Both the position numbers and the translations under genes were made by a program. A stretch of DNA of 64,000 bases, taken from the NCBI GenBank assembly GCA_016800925.1, contig JABCPU010000033.1, forward strand, positions 186,001 through 250,000, given 5' to 3'. How positions within the stretch are numbered: position 1 is the first letter of the stretch; each line of letters begins with the position of its first letter. Origin of the DNA: Suillus spraguei. Its lineage: Eukaryota > Basidiomycota > Agaricomycetes > Boletales > Suillaceae. Below are positions 44,241 to 56,043 of the stretch, in pieces. The notes under the pieces were generated by a model. That model searched no databases, was not told the DNA's origin, and was given only the letters and a program-made list of their open reading frames with translations.

Positions 44241-46733
44241 ATGGTCCAATGCACCAGATGTTACATGACTTTTTTGGCCATGGGCTTGAGTCAACATTTA
44301 GCTAAAACCAGGAATCAACGCTGCATGGCTGTGCTTGCTGCATCATGCTCAAATGTCGCTCTCTAACTCCAACTCCTTCAGATAATCCCATGGAAACCGA
44401 GGTAGAAGTTGATGATCGACAATATGAGTTTGAGGGTGACTTTTTGGTGCTTACGAGGAAGATGAAATTCAATGGCCTGATGACACAGGACGGTATGTCA
44501 GCAGCAGTGAAAGTAGTGATGGCTCAGATTCTGAGGATGATATACCTGGCCTCAATGATGCTGAATGGGAACCCCTCATGACTGGAAGGGATTTAGAGGA
44601 CCAACTTGGAGCTGCTGAAGAAGACAGCAAGAGACGAATAGCCAGGATCATGGGTTGCATCAGCAGATTGAGCAACATGTGCTTCAGGAAGATGGAATTA
44701 CTATTGTGATATACCCTGATGCTCGAGCAGGGCAGCCTGTCCCACAAGATGACATCTGCAATGCTAACACTGCGTATGCTACCGTTATCAACAACACTAT
44801 GAATCCCTATGCCCCCTTCAACTCTCAGGTGGACTGGGAAGTTGCACGGTGGGCTAAATTATGTGGTCCAACTTCAACCGCATTTTCAGACTTACTCAGT
44901 ATCAATGGAGTGAGTGACTGTATATTAATCTCACATGAGTTGTAGACAATCTGTCTATTTTCATTGCCAGGTCCATGAAGAGCTTGGTCTTTCTTACAAA
45001 AACTCAAGGGAATTGAACAAGATCATCGACAAGCAGCTTCCTGGTCACCCAAAGTTCAGGCATGAACAAATTGTCATTTCAGGCGAGGCCTTCGACATTT
45101 TCTATAGGGACATTATCGAGTGTGTCAAGGCTCTGTATGGTGACCCGGATTTTGCAGATTTTCTGGTCTTTGCACCAGAACGCCACTATGCAGACAAGGA
45201 ACAAACTGTCCAATTGTTCCATGATATGCATACTGGTAAATGGTGGTGGGATACCCAGGTAAGTTTGTATTTTGAAGACTTCCACTCATTGAACGTAACT
45301 GACATATTAAATAGAAAAAGCTTGATCAGCGCAAACCAGGTGCTACTATCATTCCAATTATCATTTTGAGTGACAAGACTCAAGTAACAATGTTCTGAAA
45401 TAAAACAGCCTACCCAGTCTACCTTACTATCAGCAATATTCCTAAGGAGATTTGCCGAAAGCCCTCTCATCGTGCCCATATTCTTCTCGCTTATCTTCCT
45501 ACCACCCGTCTTGAGCACATCACCAACAAGGCTTCATGACGCCAAACCATTGCAAACCTGTATCACGCATGCATGGGCCATATCTTAGCACCGCTGGAGG
45601 AAGCTGGCTTAGATGGTATTGTTATGAAAAGTGGCGATGGTATCCTGCATTGTGGTCATCCCTTATTTTCTTGTTTCATTGGTGACTACCCCAAGCAAGT
45701 CTTGGCTACAGGAGTCAAAGCCATGGAATATCCCAAATGCAACATACCACCAGACAAACTTGGAAGCAATGCCACACCTTTTGAGATGCGCAACCTTGAC
45801 GTCGTCCTTGATGCATTGGCTGCAATTGACCATGGAGATATCGAATTTGTGCATGCATGCCACAAAGCTGGAACGAAACCCATTATACATCCATTCTGGG
45901 AGCATTTACCCTATACCAACATCTTCCAAGCCATCACACCAGATGTACTCCACCAATTATATCAGGGTCTAATCAAGCATCTCCTCGGTTGGCTGGCTGA
46001 GGCATTTGGAGCAGCCGAAATAGATGCCAGATGTTGGAGGCTCCCCCCAAATCACCATATTCGTCTATTTATGAAAGGCATCACTAGCCTCTCATGAATT
46101 AGTGGTATGGAGCATAGTCAGATGTGCCGTTTTCTACTTGGCATCATAGTCAACATCCGGCTCCCCAACCAACTTGCACCGAGCTGTCTCATACAAGCTG
46201 TCAGAGGTCTACTTGACTTCTTGTACCTTGTGCAATATCCTTGCCATAGTTCTGAAATGTTGACTCTTCTTGTGGAAGCTCTCAATCTTTTCCATGACAA
46301 CAAGCAGATCTTTGTCAACCTTGGAATCCAAAACAATTTCAATCTCCCAAAGCTCCATGCAGCCCGGCATTATATGTCAATGATCCAGACTTTTGGCACG
46401 ACTGACAATTATAATACAGAATATACTGAGCGCCTCCACATTGACTTGGCCAAAGATGAGTTTGTCCAAATGACTCAGTGGCTTGAACACAAAGAGAAGA
46501 TTGTTCTACATGAGAGGTATGTCATGTGGCGCCTCTACGGCAATCTCATTCGACACCAACCACGTCCACCAAACCTGTCTTTTGTTCGTGTTCAAACATT
46601 AACAAAGCATCCAAGTGTGAAAAGTGTCCCAATTCAGAAATTAGTCACAGATTATGGGGCCATGTACTTTCATGAGGCACTTGCGAGATATGTTGCACAG
46701 CTGCGTCATCCATATGAAGCCACCACTTGTCAC
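44241..46733 (+). pseudogene. Plavaka-like (CACTA-related) transposase, first segment
   Basis: Starts MVQCTRCYMTF (C2H2-like finger). An acidic linker follows, then N-P-Y-A-P-F-N-S-Q-V-D-W-E-V-A-R-W, an intron at 44910-44970, L-S-Y-K-N-S-R-E-L-N-K-I-I, P-E-R-H-Y-A-D, H-T-G-K-W-W-W-D-T-Q, an intron at 45259-45314, L-S-D-K-T-Q-V, Y-P-V-Y-L-T-I-S-N-I-P, H-A-C-M-G-H-I-L, D-V-L-H-Q-L-Y-Q-G and E-H-S-Q-M-C-R-F. This is the conserved order of the fungal Plavaka transposases, a CACTA-like cut-and-paste group. In-frame TGA codons occur at about 45398, 45537 and 46095; the family expects Arg at least at the last two. The coding sequence ends at 46733, where the hAT element has jumped in. It resumes at 52162. 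Confidence 0.85.
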
Positions 46734-47186
46734 TAGTGCTGCCATGGTCCAGTTCAGTCCAGTTCAGCGAAGGGAGGGGAAGAACCATAAACCGAACCTG
46801 CGTCCGGTCCAGGGCATATTGTTGAACACAGAACTGGACCAATTGCTGCTGATGAGAACGGTTCAGAATGGTCATGTCTGGTTCTCTTGATGCTTGAACA
46901 TGAACCAGACCAAATGATAGATCATATTTTCAAAAATAAGACAGTGAAATTCTACACATCTGCAAGGATCTCTGACAGTTTAGCCATCACAGCTGACTTC
47001 CTTGATGCCTCTGAAACTGCTGCAATGTGACCATACTTGTAAGCTGCCTTGAGGAGTTGTAATGCTGAAAAGGTGGATGGTGCAAGTGAGTTGCGACGGA
47101 TGGTAGATGTGATGCTGCCGCTAGAGAATGCTTGCTCAGATGGAACCGCACTCCCTTGAATTGGAAGATAATAATGTGCAATCTGA

Positions 47187-48152
47187 TGTAAATATTCAAC
47201 CTAGCTTGGGCTGTAGATAAACCACTGCCTAAACTAGTATGTTAGTCTTGCGCTCCATCTAGTCTGCTTCACTTGTAAGAACAAGAGCGTTCGACCCTAA
47301 AGGGGGATGCCTATTTAGTATGGTCAAGTCCGAGTCTAACTTATTTTGCGAAACAAGCGTCCGAGTCAGTGGTAAGTTGCCATGGTCAGCGATGATACCG
47401 CTGGAACTAGCGTCGTGCGTTGCAGTGCTACCGTCATCAAGATAAAGCCAGTAACAGTTGCATCTAGCGAGCGATGTCAAGTGGTGGTCTCAGCGGTAGT
47501 GGTAAGGTTGCAAGCGGTGCAAAGAAACAGTAAAGAAGTCTGCGGTACTTTCAGTGGTAAAGTAGCAGAGCGTGAGAAGTTCAGTCAAAAGTAACAATCA
47601 AAAGTCCAGCGGTATGCCAGCGGTAACAGAGAATGAGCGTGATGTATTAATGAGCGATAAGGGAACTTTAAAGACTATGTCCACTACTGGGTTGATCCAG
47701 AGCTAGACAATAATCCTGACCTATAGTACGTGCGATGGTGTAAAATCAGGTGCTTTATCGTGTGGGGTACACGGTGCTTATATCCTAATTCATATGTACT
47801 TGGAATACTCTAGGCAAGATCAGTAGCGCTGGAGTGTAGTAACCGCCATAAGTAAACATAGTGCGAGGTGCTGCGGCACGAGGCAACATGTAATAACGCT
47901 TGCCGTGGAATCAGTGATAACGAACAGGAAACAAACTACGCACCAAATGGAGCTATGTGGATGCGGCAAGGACATGGAAGGACATTGGTTCGTGGAATGA
48001 GGTACGGTAGTTGGTACAGTGTGCGGTAAGCGTGGGATGCCGCCGGTACTGCTAAAGGGGTAAGAAGGCCATGGACTAGTGGTAACTCCTGTAGACGTGA
48101 GATGAGTGTCAAAATATGGGGTTTTAAGCCCAGCGCCAATATGTTCATTACA
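47187..48152 (+). repeat. Solo LTR, family 2 (TGTAA...TTACA)
   Basis: 966 bp, nearly the same sequence as 61885-63290 minus its nested insert. It starts TGTAAATATTC and ends GTTCATTACA. Flanks are CTGA (47183-47186) and CCGA (48153-48156), a 4-bp target duplication with one CpG change. It splits the hATC domain of the hAT transposase, whose frame is restored when the LTR is skipped. The strand is nominal. Confidence 0.85.
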
Positions 48153-50197
48153 CCGAGCAAGTGTCGGATACTGCAATGAATGAGTCTAGCTAACAATTAG
48201 AAATACTATTGGAATGACTGAATGAAAGACATACCCCCCACCATGCAACAATGTCTAGAACTTCTTCCAATGGTGATAACAGATATGAAGTTAGTTCATC
48301 ATGAGGGTCACGTACATGATTAGCATTGGCATTCTGACGAGCCACAATTGCCTCGCGCATCCAGGCATCTCCATAGCGAATCTCTCGAGTTTTTGAAGCA
48401 ACAACTGGATTTGGAGTGAGACATTGGCCTTGTGATGCCAGAGGTTGATAATAGTCATCAATCTAGTATATACATACAGAGTCAGCCACATCAATAAGTT
48501 ACAATGATACTATACTACTTACCACAGCCTCGAGGGAGGCTCTTCCAGCCATGACCTCCTGCGGAGTCCATCGTCTTTCGACATATGCTAACTTAAAGTT
48601 TGGGTCAAGAACTTCAATCATGTGAGAAACAGTGTAAAGTCGGAAGCACAAAAACTCACCAAGACAGATAAAGTAAATGTCTGATTCACTTGTCTTCTTG
48701 TAGTATTTTTTGACATTCTTGAGTCCCTGTGTGATGGCATCGGCAACTGGCATGTACTGTTCGTCACTTGCCATCAATCTCCAACGATTGGAAAGACATT
48801 CAAGTGTGGGGATTGTGCGCCAGGCTGTTGGGTGTTTCACAGATGAGAAAGATTGTTGTGCAGTAGCAGGCTCCTACACTAGGACATCAGCAAACAAGCA
48901 AGGCGTTATTCTATGGCAACATACCTTGAGAACATTGTGGACAAGTACTAATTTGTTCCAGTTGGCACGTTCAAGTTTAAAGCTTTGATATAACTTGTTA
49001 CGAAGTTTTGTTACCTCAGGACTCTCATCTACGAGATTTGTAAAATGGGTAATAGCCTACTAGAAATGAATAAAAACAATCAAGGTAACATTTTATGATT
49101 CACTTACAGGACAAAGAGCAATGAGATGCTCAAGGCACTTGAATAACGATGCCCAGCGTGTCCTGACCCATTGCAGAAGCTCGAGAGTGGGAACCCCTTC
49201 CTCTTCACACGATTTTCTGAAGAAAGCACGAGCTTGCGGTGACTTGCGAATCTGTTCAACGAGAGCCAGAGCTTTTCCGACAGCGTCACCAGCATCAAAG
49301 CCATCCTCGATCCCATCAATAGCCTGAGGGTCATTTTCTAGTGTAGCAAGCTGCTGGTTCAACCTGTCCAGGTCAGCAGTTTCATCATTATCTATGGCAC
49401 AGCAAATCTTCTTGAGTATGGTTGCTCGAGGAGTTGGAGATACACCATCAACAAAGTGACGAGCGGTGAGATTTAGTATATGCTCTTGACAGTGGATACA
49501 ATGTGGGCCTGTGAGCCACCAAGTGCCATCAGGATCTATAACACTTCCAACCTCCTTCATAGCAGTGTTGTTATTTGATGCATTGTCAGATATCATCCAT
49601 CCTTATCACGGATATTGTACTTATCAATGGTTTCCACAAGCATCCAGCCAATGTTATGGCCACTATGATCCCCTTCGATGGGGCTAAAGTCAAGTTGTTC
49701 GCGCTTTAGCTCCCACTGTTGTGGCTTGTCTGGTGGGTTCCATATATAGTGACCAGTAACCGAAAAAATGGGTCACTGATAATGGACGTCCATGCATCAA
49801 AGGTAATGGACACTTGACCATCAATACTCTAGCAGAAATATGTCAATACCAGCAGCAGTGTTTTGATGGGACAGAATGAAAACTTACAGCCAGATGTTCC
49901 TTGATGGTGTTAACCACAGCATCTGCTCGTATATTGATGGCATCTGTTAATTTTGTGCAGTGCAGAATATCTTTTTCAGCAAGGGTTGGGCGACTATAGC
50001 GCAATAACTTGCGAAATGCTAGTTTATCTATGAGTTGTAGTGCCTGCAATCACATCCGATAAGTAGCAATGAAAAGTATGACAGCAACCAGCATACTTCA
50101 TCTTCGGTAATGATAAGCTCCATGATGAACTCCAGCAAGCCTGCTTTTGTGAAAGTGGGACCCTTCTCAAAACGAGGTTGGCATTGAGAGTGCCTTG

Positions 50198-50833
50198 TGT
50201 TACAAACTGGGGTGGCATCACCAGTGACAGTGAAAAGACACAGGCGGTCTGCTGGGAAGTTCTACAATGTCCAGAAGAGGACAAGGTGAAAGTACAAGGA
50301 ATGCATTCCGAGTACTATCAAGGGTTCAGCCTCAAAGACAAGTCTAAGAGGTTCTACAAGAATAGAGACTAAGGCTAAGGAGTGCTTAGACTTAGAGACG
50401 ATTCAAGACGACTAAAGATTAGAGATCTTTAGCGAAGAGGAATCCAGGTAAAACCCAGTAAGATTAAAGTAAGGAATCTACTACAAGTACACTGTGCTTA
50501 TATAGGTACATATGTGCGCACAGACCAGGTAACCGTGGGAATATAAGTGCATATCCTAATAAGGAAGGCATGTATCGTACAAGTGTGTTGAAATGCATGA
50601 GTAAGAGATGAAAGCACGTGTGTAGTGTACGTGTATGCTAAACTGGCTGAGTCCGAGAATGGAGTCATGGGAAGTCATGACATCACATGATATGACATAT
50701 CAACGACGTACTAGTTGAATCATACAGTCATGTGATGTCTGATGGAAGTGGAAGTGTCTGAGCAATAAGCTCCATATCACATGATATACGAGAATACAAA
50801 GGAAAATGAATAGGGGCACGTACGACTGTAACA
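50198..50833 (-). repeat. Solo LTR, family 1, long variant, CCTTG target duplication
   Basis: Minus-orientation copy: the plus strand reads TGTTACAAACTGGGG at the left and GGGGCACGTACGACTGTAACA at the right (636 bp). The core TATTTAA-equivalent, the CTTAGTC blocks and both ends match 176-651, but about 160 bp of U3-side sequence (50640-50800) is extra. Flanked by perfect CCTTG (50193-50197 and 50834-50838). Inserted in the N-terminal part of the hAT transposase gene. Confidence 0.9.
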
Positions 50834-52161
50834 CCTTGTGTTACACTGACGAAGGGTAAGTGCTATCATCCAATATGGTGAACTTCATGCAGATTTGACT
50901 TACCTTGCTTGAGCTTCACTCTCTGGAATGGCATGGGGATGCATACTGATTCCAGCAGCAGTGCAGTGCTCCTTGTACAAATTAAAATGGGCTTTATTAC
51001 TAGACATAGTATCAGGTCAGTCACATCGTAGTAAATGAAGACATGCTCTTACCAACTGATGTGAGTATGTAGTGTAGATGTTCCCCCTCGGAATGTGTAT
51101 TTGTTGTATGGTTCACCAGCATTCTTGCATGGGTTACACACCCAGGTGGATTCATGACATGTGAATATGAGTCGAATATCAGCCGTTCGTTCACTTTTGG
51201 ACAAAGTGGGCTGAGACTCAGACTAGATTTCAGGAATTAGTAGAAAGAAGGTAGTACATGGTACCAACAAACGCACCACTGGATTTTCAGAGGCATCTCT
51301 GTGTTCACTATGGTCCAGTTCACTCTCACCGGCATCTGTCTCTTCAGGCGCAGGAATATAGCCATTGGATAATAAATAGAACCCATCAGATAATGGATCA
51401 AGCAATGTATCATACCCATCAGATAACAAACCATCTAGTTCAGGAACAGTAGGACTACTATCACAATCGTCATCAGAGTCAACTGCCTGTGTAGTAGCCT
51501 GTTTTGCCTTTGGCAGGTCGGCTACACTTGACAATGCTCATTTGCGGGCAGAGGATGATGAAGAACAGAGATTATTGGCATCACAAAGACGAGCAGATGG
51601 CTTTGTTGGTCGACCAGAGCGCCTAGTACCAGCAACAAAATTGGCTGTTTGCCATTGAGAATTCAAGAGGATGGAGAATGCATTGGATAAGGCTGGCTGT
51701 GTACCAGACAGAGGTAGTAGAATATCATCATCAGCATCATGGTAGAATGCAATCTCGGATGCATCCTTGAGACTCCCATCTGCACGACATGCAGATGAGT
51801 TAGATTCGGCCATCATAGAACAGCAGTGGGAATATTATCTATCTAGTAGTTGCAATCGAAAGTCGCTGTATTTAGCCTCAGGAAGTAAAGCGAACAGTTG
51901 AACATGTCTTCGCATCCGAGGTGAATGTTGCACTAAATCTTCAGCCTGAAGAACGGACTTCTTGGAAAAGAATACTGACATCAGTTCGGAACCGTTCAGA
52001 ACGGTCCAGGAACCGACGGAGAACTAACCTAGACAAAGTAAACCAAGAACCATACTTCAGTTCGGTCACATTTGATGGTGTCGCAGTGGACTGGACTGTC
52101 ATAGAACCAGACCATTGGTCAGGTTCAAACCATGGTTCAGGACCGGACCACAGCAGCACTA

Positions 52162-52816
52162 CTCGTCGCCGCCTCGAAGACCTTGCTGCCACTATTCACC
52201 TCCCATTCCGTACACTTCCCGTGTATCACGTAGTCAAATGGCGATCTGTTGATGCACAGGGACACAGTGATCTGTGTGTCACAGTGGATAGTGCACACGT
52301 CAAGCCTCGCTGTGTAGCCACCAGTCAAACAGGCACTGATGTCCCAGCATGATTTGATACCGTGCTTATTAATGATGGGACTGGCCATTCTGTAGGTATT
52401 GAAGGTCAGTTTGTGATTCTCGAGGATGATAGACAATCACAAATGATATATTTTCAACAGGCTACCGTGTGGGTCAGATTCGCGTCATATTCTCGATCCT
52501 GCAGAATTCTATCCCAACGATGTTCCCTACCACAATCCAGCCTCCCAAACATCTCGCCTATGTAGAGTGGTTCACTCGGTTTCCTCCTACACCTGATTCA
52601 AACCATGGAATGTTCAAAGTCAGCCGCGTTGTGCAATCAGGTGAGAGAGTTGCAAGCATTATACCTGTCGCAAATATCCACCGAAGTGTTCATCTTATTC
52701 CAAAGTTCGGACCTGCCGCACCTCGTCAATGGACAAGTAGTGAAGTCCTCGAACAATGTAACACTTTTTTTGTTAATTCTTATATTGATAGGCATACATT
52801 TGTGACAATTAGATAG
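52162..52816 (+). pseudogene. Plavaka-like transposase, C-terminal segment
   Basis: Continues the transposase after the hAT insertion: R-R-R-L-E-D-L-A-A-T-I-H-L-P-F, L-P-V-Y-H-V-V-K-W, V-D-S-A-H-V-K-P, then TGA at 52350-52352 where the family has P-x-R-F-D-T-V-L (CGA expected). A shift at about 52460 joins to [25 protein letters not shown] and D-R-H-T-F-V-T-I-R (TAG 52814-52816). These are the conserved C-terminal blocks of Plavaka transposases. Confidence 0.8.
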
Positions 52817-52965
52817 CACATTATAACTTCATTATAGAATGTTGAAGTTTAGCAAGAAATTATCGATCTTATCCATAGTTTGTAATATTCTTGTCTTTTT
52901 ATTGAAGTTCGCATAATTTGGACTATCTTTGTCTAGCTTTGTGCAGGAGGGTTTTCCTGATGTTA

Positions 52966-53340
52966 CTGATGTGTTACAATTTTGATACTAACGGTCAGGT
53001 TATATTTATCTGCTGTCAAGGGCTACAGCCATTGTCCTGTGGAATGTCTTGTATAACATTAAAATGAACCAATATTTGATAGGAACTGAGAATGATTAAT
53101 GACATCGACGCTAGTGAGCTTCCATCCCTTACTGGCTGTGAAGGCAATGTGTGACAATTTTGTTACAAATCATCAGACCAATCTCCATCTGCTGTCAAGG
53201 GTTAAAGCCGTTGTCCTGTGGAAAGTCTTAAATAGTCTCTTAATATAAAACATATATGCTCGCAAGTAAGAATGTTCAATAACACGGATGCCATTACGCT
53301 TACATCCGTTGCTGGCTGTGAAGGCAGCTTGTTACGACTT
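52966..53340. repeat. Two imperfect 185-bp tandem repeats downstream of Plavaka
   Basis: Both units contain CTGCTGTCAAGGG, GCC(A/G)TTGTCCTGTGGAA(T/A)GTCTT and TGGCTGTGAAGGCA, at 53010-53150 and 53195-53325. Subterminal repeats are typical of CACTA-like elements, so this may be the 3' end region of the Plavaka element. Confidence 0.6.
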
Positions 53341-54456
53341 CGTGACGGACTCCTCTAGTGAGTCTATATTGGTGGCCATCCATGGCTAAGTACAATGAAG
53401 TCAGATTTCTTGTGGCATACATAGTCATGTTTGGTAGGAGCAGAATTACATCATTCTACAGCTACAATGGCTACAATTTCAAGGACTCATACGTTCACTG
53501 ATGATGACGCCAAGCGGAAGTCACCATGTGTAAAGATCTGAAGAGGCTCGGACTAGAAATGAGAGAGAGAGAACTCAGTCTTAGTTGGAAAGACTACACT
53601 ATGACAGGTTCATACCTAGAAACGAGAGAGAGAGAACTATACATTGTTAGTACTAAGTATGATGTTCAAGTCGTAGTAAGTAGCTCACCTCAGTCTTAGT
53701 TGGAAAGACTGAGGGAAGAGAATTCTATGGACGCTGAATATTAGAGGATCGTTTGAACGGAGAACGAAAATATGAATGTGGATGAAACGTGTATGATAAG
53801 TATGTAATGATTGATAAGAGGAACATATCTTGATACCATGGTAGTCAATAAAAGAGCACGAAAAGGAGAGAGAACGATAAACACACAATCAAGCTGTCCG
53901 AACTGAAATAAGATTCTGTGTTCACCAATACGGTCTGCGAAAGCTGTGAATTACGGGCCCCCTATGGTCCGAATTGACGTTGTTAAGACTCGAGATGCGA
54001 ATGCTATTCTATAACGTCGATGACTTTACCTACGCTGCGATTCAACCGTCTGTACAAATTTGCATGCTGCTTTGCGTTCGAAAACCGATCCCTTGTATAT
54101 TTTGGCAATTCTATATTAGTAGTCTGGTGTTATGAGACAAACGGGAGGGAGCGGGCACGCTATAAGAACAAGGCACGATCTCAGTCTCTGGAAGATTAAC
54201 GCGCATAATACCTATAAGAACAAGGTACGCTATTGTTTTCGTCAGCTAATGCTGACGCACGAGAACCTACAGACTCACATCTCAGTCTCTGGAAGAAGAA
54301 CTGAGATGTTTCTACGCTACGGAGCTGGACTTTATAGTAAGTAAAAAGAAACGAAAAATTAAGACATAACTCGTTGGCATATATTGCAGAGGCTCGGCCG
54401 ACGTCAGCGTGCCGCACCCCATTGGCCTATTACGGCTTGCGCTCGAACCACGTTCC
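53341..54456. other. Gene-free stretch with repeated words
   Basis: Contains duplicated blocks: GAGAGAGAGAACT plus CAGTCTTAGTTGGAAAGACT at 53560-53600 and again at 53625-53710, and CTATAAGAACAAGG with TCTCAGTCTCTGGAAGA at 54161-54196 and 54213-54300. No coding similarity seen. It ends at the stop of the protease gene. Confidence 0.4.
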
Positions 54457-56043
54457 TCAGCTTCTCCCCCTCGTGCCTCGCTTCTCGGATTCTTCGGCCA
54501 TCCTCTTCTCTTCTCCTTCTGGTGCGTCGGACTTCAACAGGTAGTTGGTGATAGCATCGGTGAATGGGGTTGTGGCAAAACCGACCCTGCGGTTGTCCAA
54601 GCTGCTATCTAACACAGTGTAGAAGCGCTGCATAAATGGGTAGCCAGCAATAAAGTCAAGCCCTGCGCCAGTTTCCGTGGGCAGCTTTTCAACGATGAGA
54701 TATATGCCATCGTTCTCACCACCAGAAAACTTGTGGTTGAGAGAACGAGGCCAGATTTGTGCGTCAGGAGTGAGACTGAAGATTTTCTGCGCAAAATGAT
54801 GAACAAGGGTGTGAGGGATGACAGAATTGACATACGTTGCCAATATGGAAATTCAGGGGCCGCAGAGCACTGTACTGGTTAGAGGTAACACGGAGAAGAC
54901 CAGTTGGCTGATCGAAAGTAGCGCCGGTTGCATCCTGGTACCTGCCATAGGCATCTATCGAACGCTAATTAGACCATTATTACTCGCTGCACTCTAAATA
55001 CACACCGGAGGAAATTTTAATAAATCTGCTGCTAGTATCGATGATACCAGCAGTGTAGAGCAAGATCTCCGTGGTGCCGTAAGTGACTCTCTGATTGATA
55101 CCCCAGTACTTTTTTGAGGGGGGGGTGTCGGTGACATCACTCAAACAACATAATTAACAAGAGTCTGGATTGATTTAGGAGCTGAGGTAGCTTACGTGTA
55201 TTCAATGTCACTAGTGCACTTGGTATAGTCAGGGTCACCAAAGGTGAGCTCTCCGACATTGGTGTCTCGATTCCCAGTGATGGGCTCGAAAAAGATACCA
55301 ACAACGTTCTTACCAATGGCGCCTGCGTCAGCCAGGCGTTGAGTAAAAGTCGCGTACGTGCGATCCCGGTTATCTGTCAGGGTGCCGGCTGTCAAATCTT
55401 GAGGCCCGATGCCAAAGATACCATCGTATCTGACATTCTTCGAAGTAGAAGCAACAGCGAGTTCGTAGTTGATGGTGAGCCCAGGACCGAGAGTGACGGT
55501 ATCGAGGAAGAAAGTTCCTATAGAGAATTGTAGGTATTTTCAACTTATGATATTGTTGTATGTAATACCAGAGAAGGAGGCAGCAGAAGCACCCCCACCG
55601 TAGGTTTCTCCTACACGCTGTTCAGTGTCGATGATGGCGTGCGTTGCCTCGTATGGAGTGGAGCCTTGGGCGCCAACCCATGTGACCGCGCTGCCTGTGC
55701 TGACAACCAAGTTGTCTTCAATCATATATCAGCAGCTGCATGGTTTCTCAGTGTTGAACTAACAGGTTGTGGGGGGGCTGCCAACGACAAGTGCCATGGT
55801 GTATTTACCCAAATTAGTGAATAGCATAGGAATGCTAATGCTTTCAGCACGTCGGACATGCGTATTGTAGTCACTGAAGGCCGCCACACGAGCTTTATCG
55901 TATTGCACGAAGTCCATAGTATCATTGGAGAAGTTCAGTCTCCTGGTAAGGGGGAGGATGGTGGGGGAATTGCGAACTTCAACAGGCGATCCCGTGATTG
56001 ACAAAGCCAGGAGAAGTGTCGACAAGGATGCAGTGAGGAACAT
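54457..56043 (-). CDS. Secreted pepsin-like aspartic protease (A1) with Ser in place of catalytic Asp
   Basis: Minus-strand gene with about five introns. It has a signal peptide MFLTASLSTLLLALSITGS, a pro-region (P-L-T-R-R-L), then I-P-M-L-F-T-N-L-G-K-Y and V-G-S-P-P-T-T. A GT-AG intron joins this to Y-N-L-V-V-S-T-G-S-A-V-T-W-V-G. Family members read D-T-G-S here; this gene has AGC (Ser) at 55699-55701. Later blocks are S-A-A-S-F-S-G, Y-D-G-I-F-G-I-G-P, G-E-L-T-F-G-D-P-D and, at 55037, I-I-D-T-S-S-R-F (second catalytic Asp present but D-T-S rather than D-T-G), then I-A-G-Y-P-F-M-Q-R-F-Y and V-G-F-A. It resembles the polyporopepsin-type enzymes of wood- and litter-dwelling basidiomycetes. Loss of one catalytic Asp predicts an inactive or altered enzyme. 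Confidence 0.85.

Larger units (their letters stand above)
46952..51816 (-). pseudogene. hAT transposase (BED finger, RNase H-like core, hATC domain)
   Basis: Minus strand, from ATG 51816 (MMAESNSS) to TAG 46952. N-terminal acidic region with an in-frame TGA at 51538. BED-type finger around 50900-51200 (W-V-C-N-P-C-K then H-T-H). Then P-R-F-E-K-G-P-T-F-T-K-A-G-L-L-E-F, L-I-D-K-L-A-F-R-K-L-L, D-G-W-M-I-S-D-N-A-S-N-N-N-T (catalytic Asp region), C-I-H-C-Q-E-H-I-L-N-L, R-W-A-S-L-F-K-C-L, and the dimerisation domain Y-P-T-L-A-R joined across the family-2 LTR to I-A-H-Y-Y-L-P-I-Q-G-S-A-V-P-S-E and F-S-S-G-S. The pattern is that of Ac/Tam3-like hAT enzymes. Interrupted by two LTRs, so inactive as sequenced. 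Confidence 0.85.
46734..52161 (-). mobile_element. hAT DNA transposon, 5.4 kb, inserted in Plavaka transposase
   Basis: The left end TAGTGCTGCCATGGTCC and the reverse complement of the right end (TAGTGCTGCTGTGGTCC) form terminal inverted repeats. The flanks are CTTGTCAC (46726-46733) and CTCGTCGC (52162-52169), an 8-bp target duplication of hAT length whose only two differences are CpG-to-TpG/CpA changes. The host coding frame rejoins exactly when one copy is ignored (A-T-T then R-R-R-L-E-D). The element encodes a minus-strand transposase and carries two solo LTRs (47187-48152 and 50198-50833). Confidence 0.92.
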
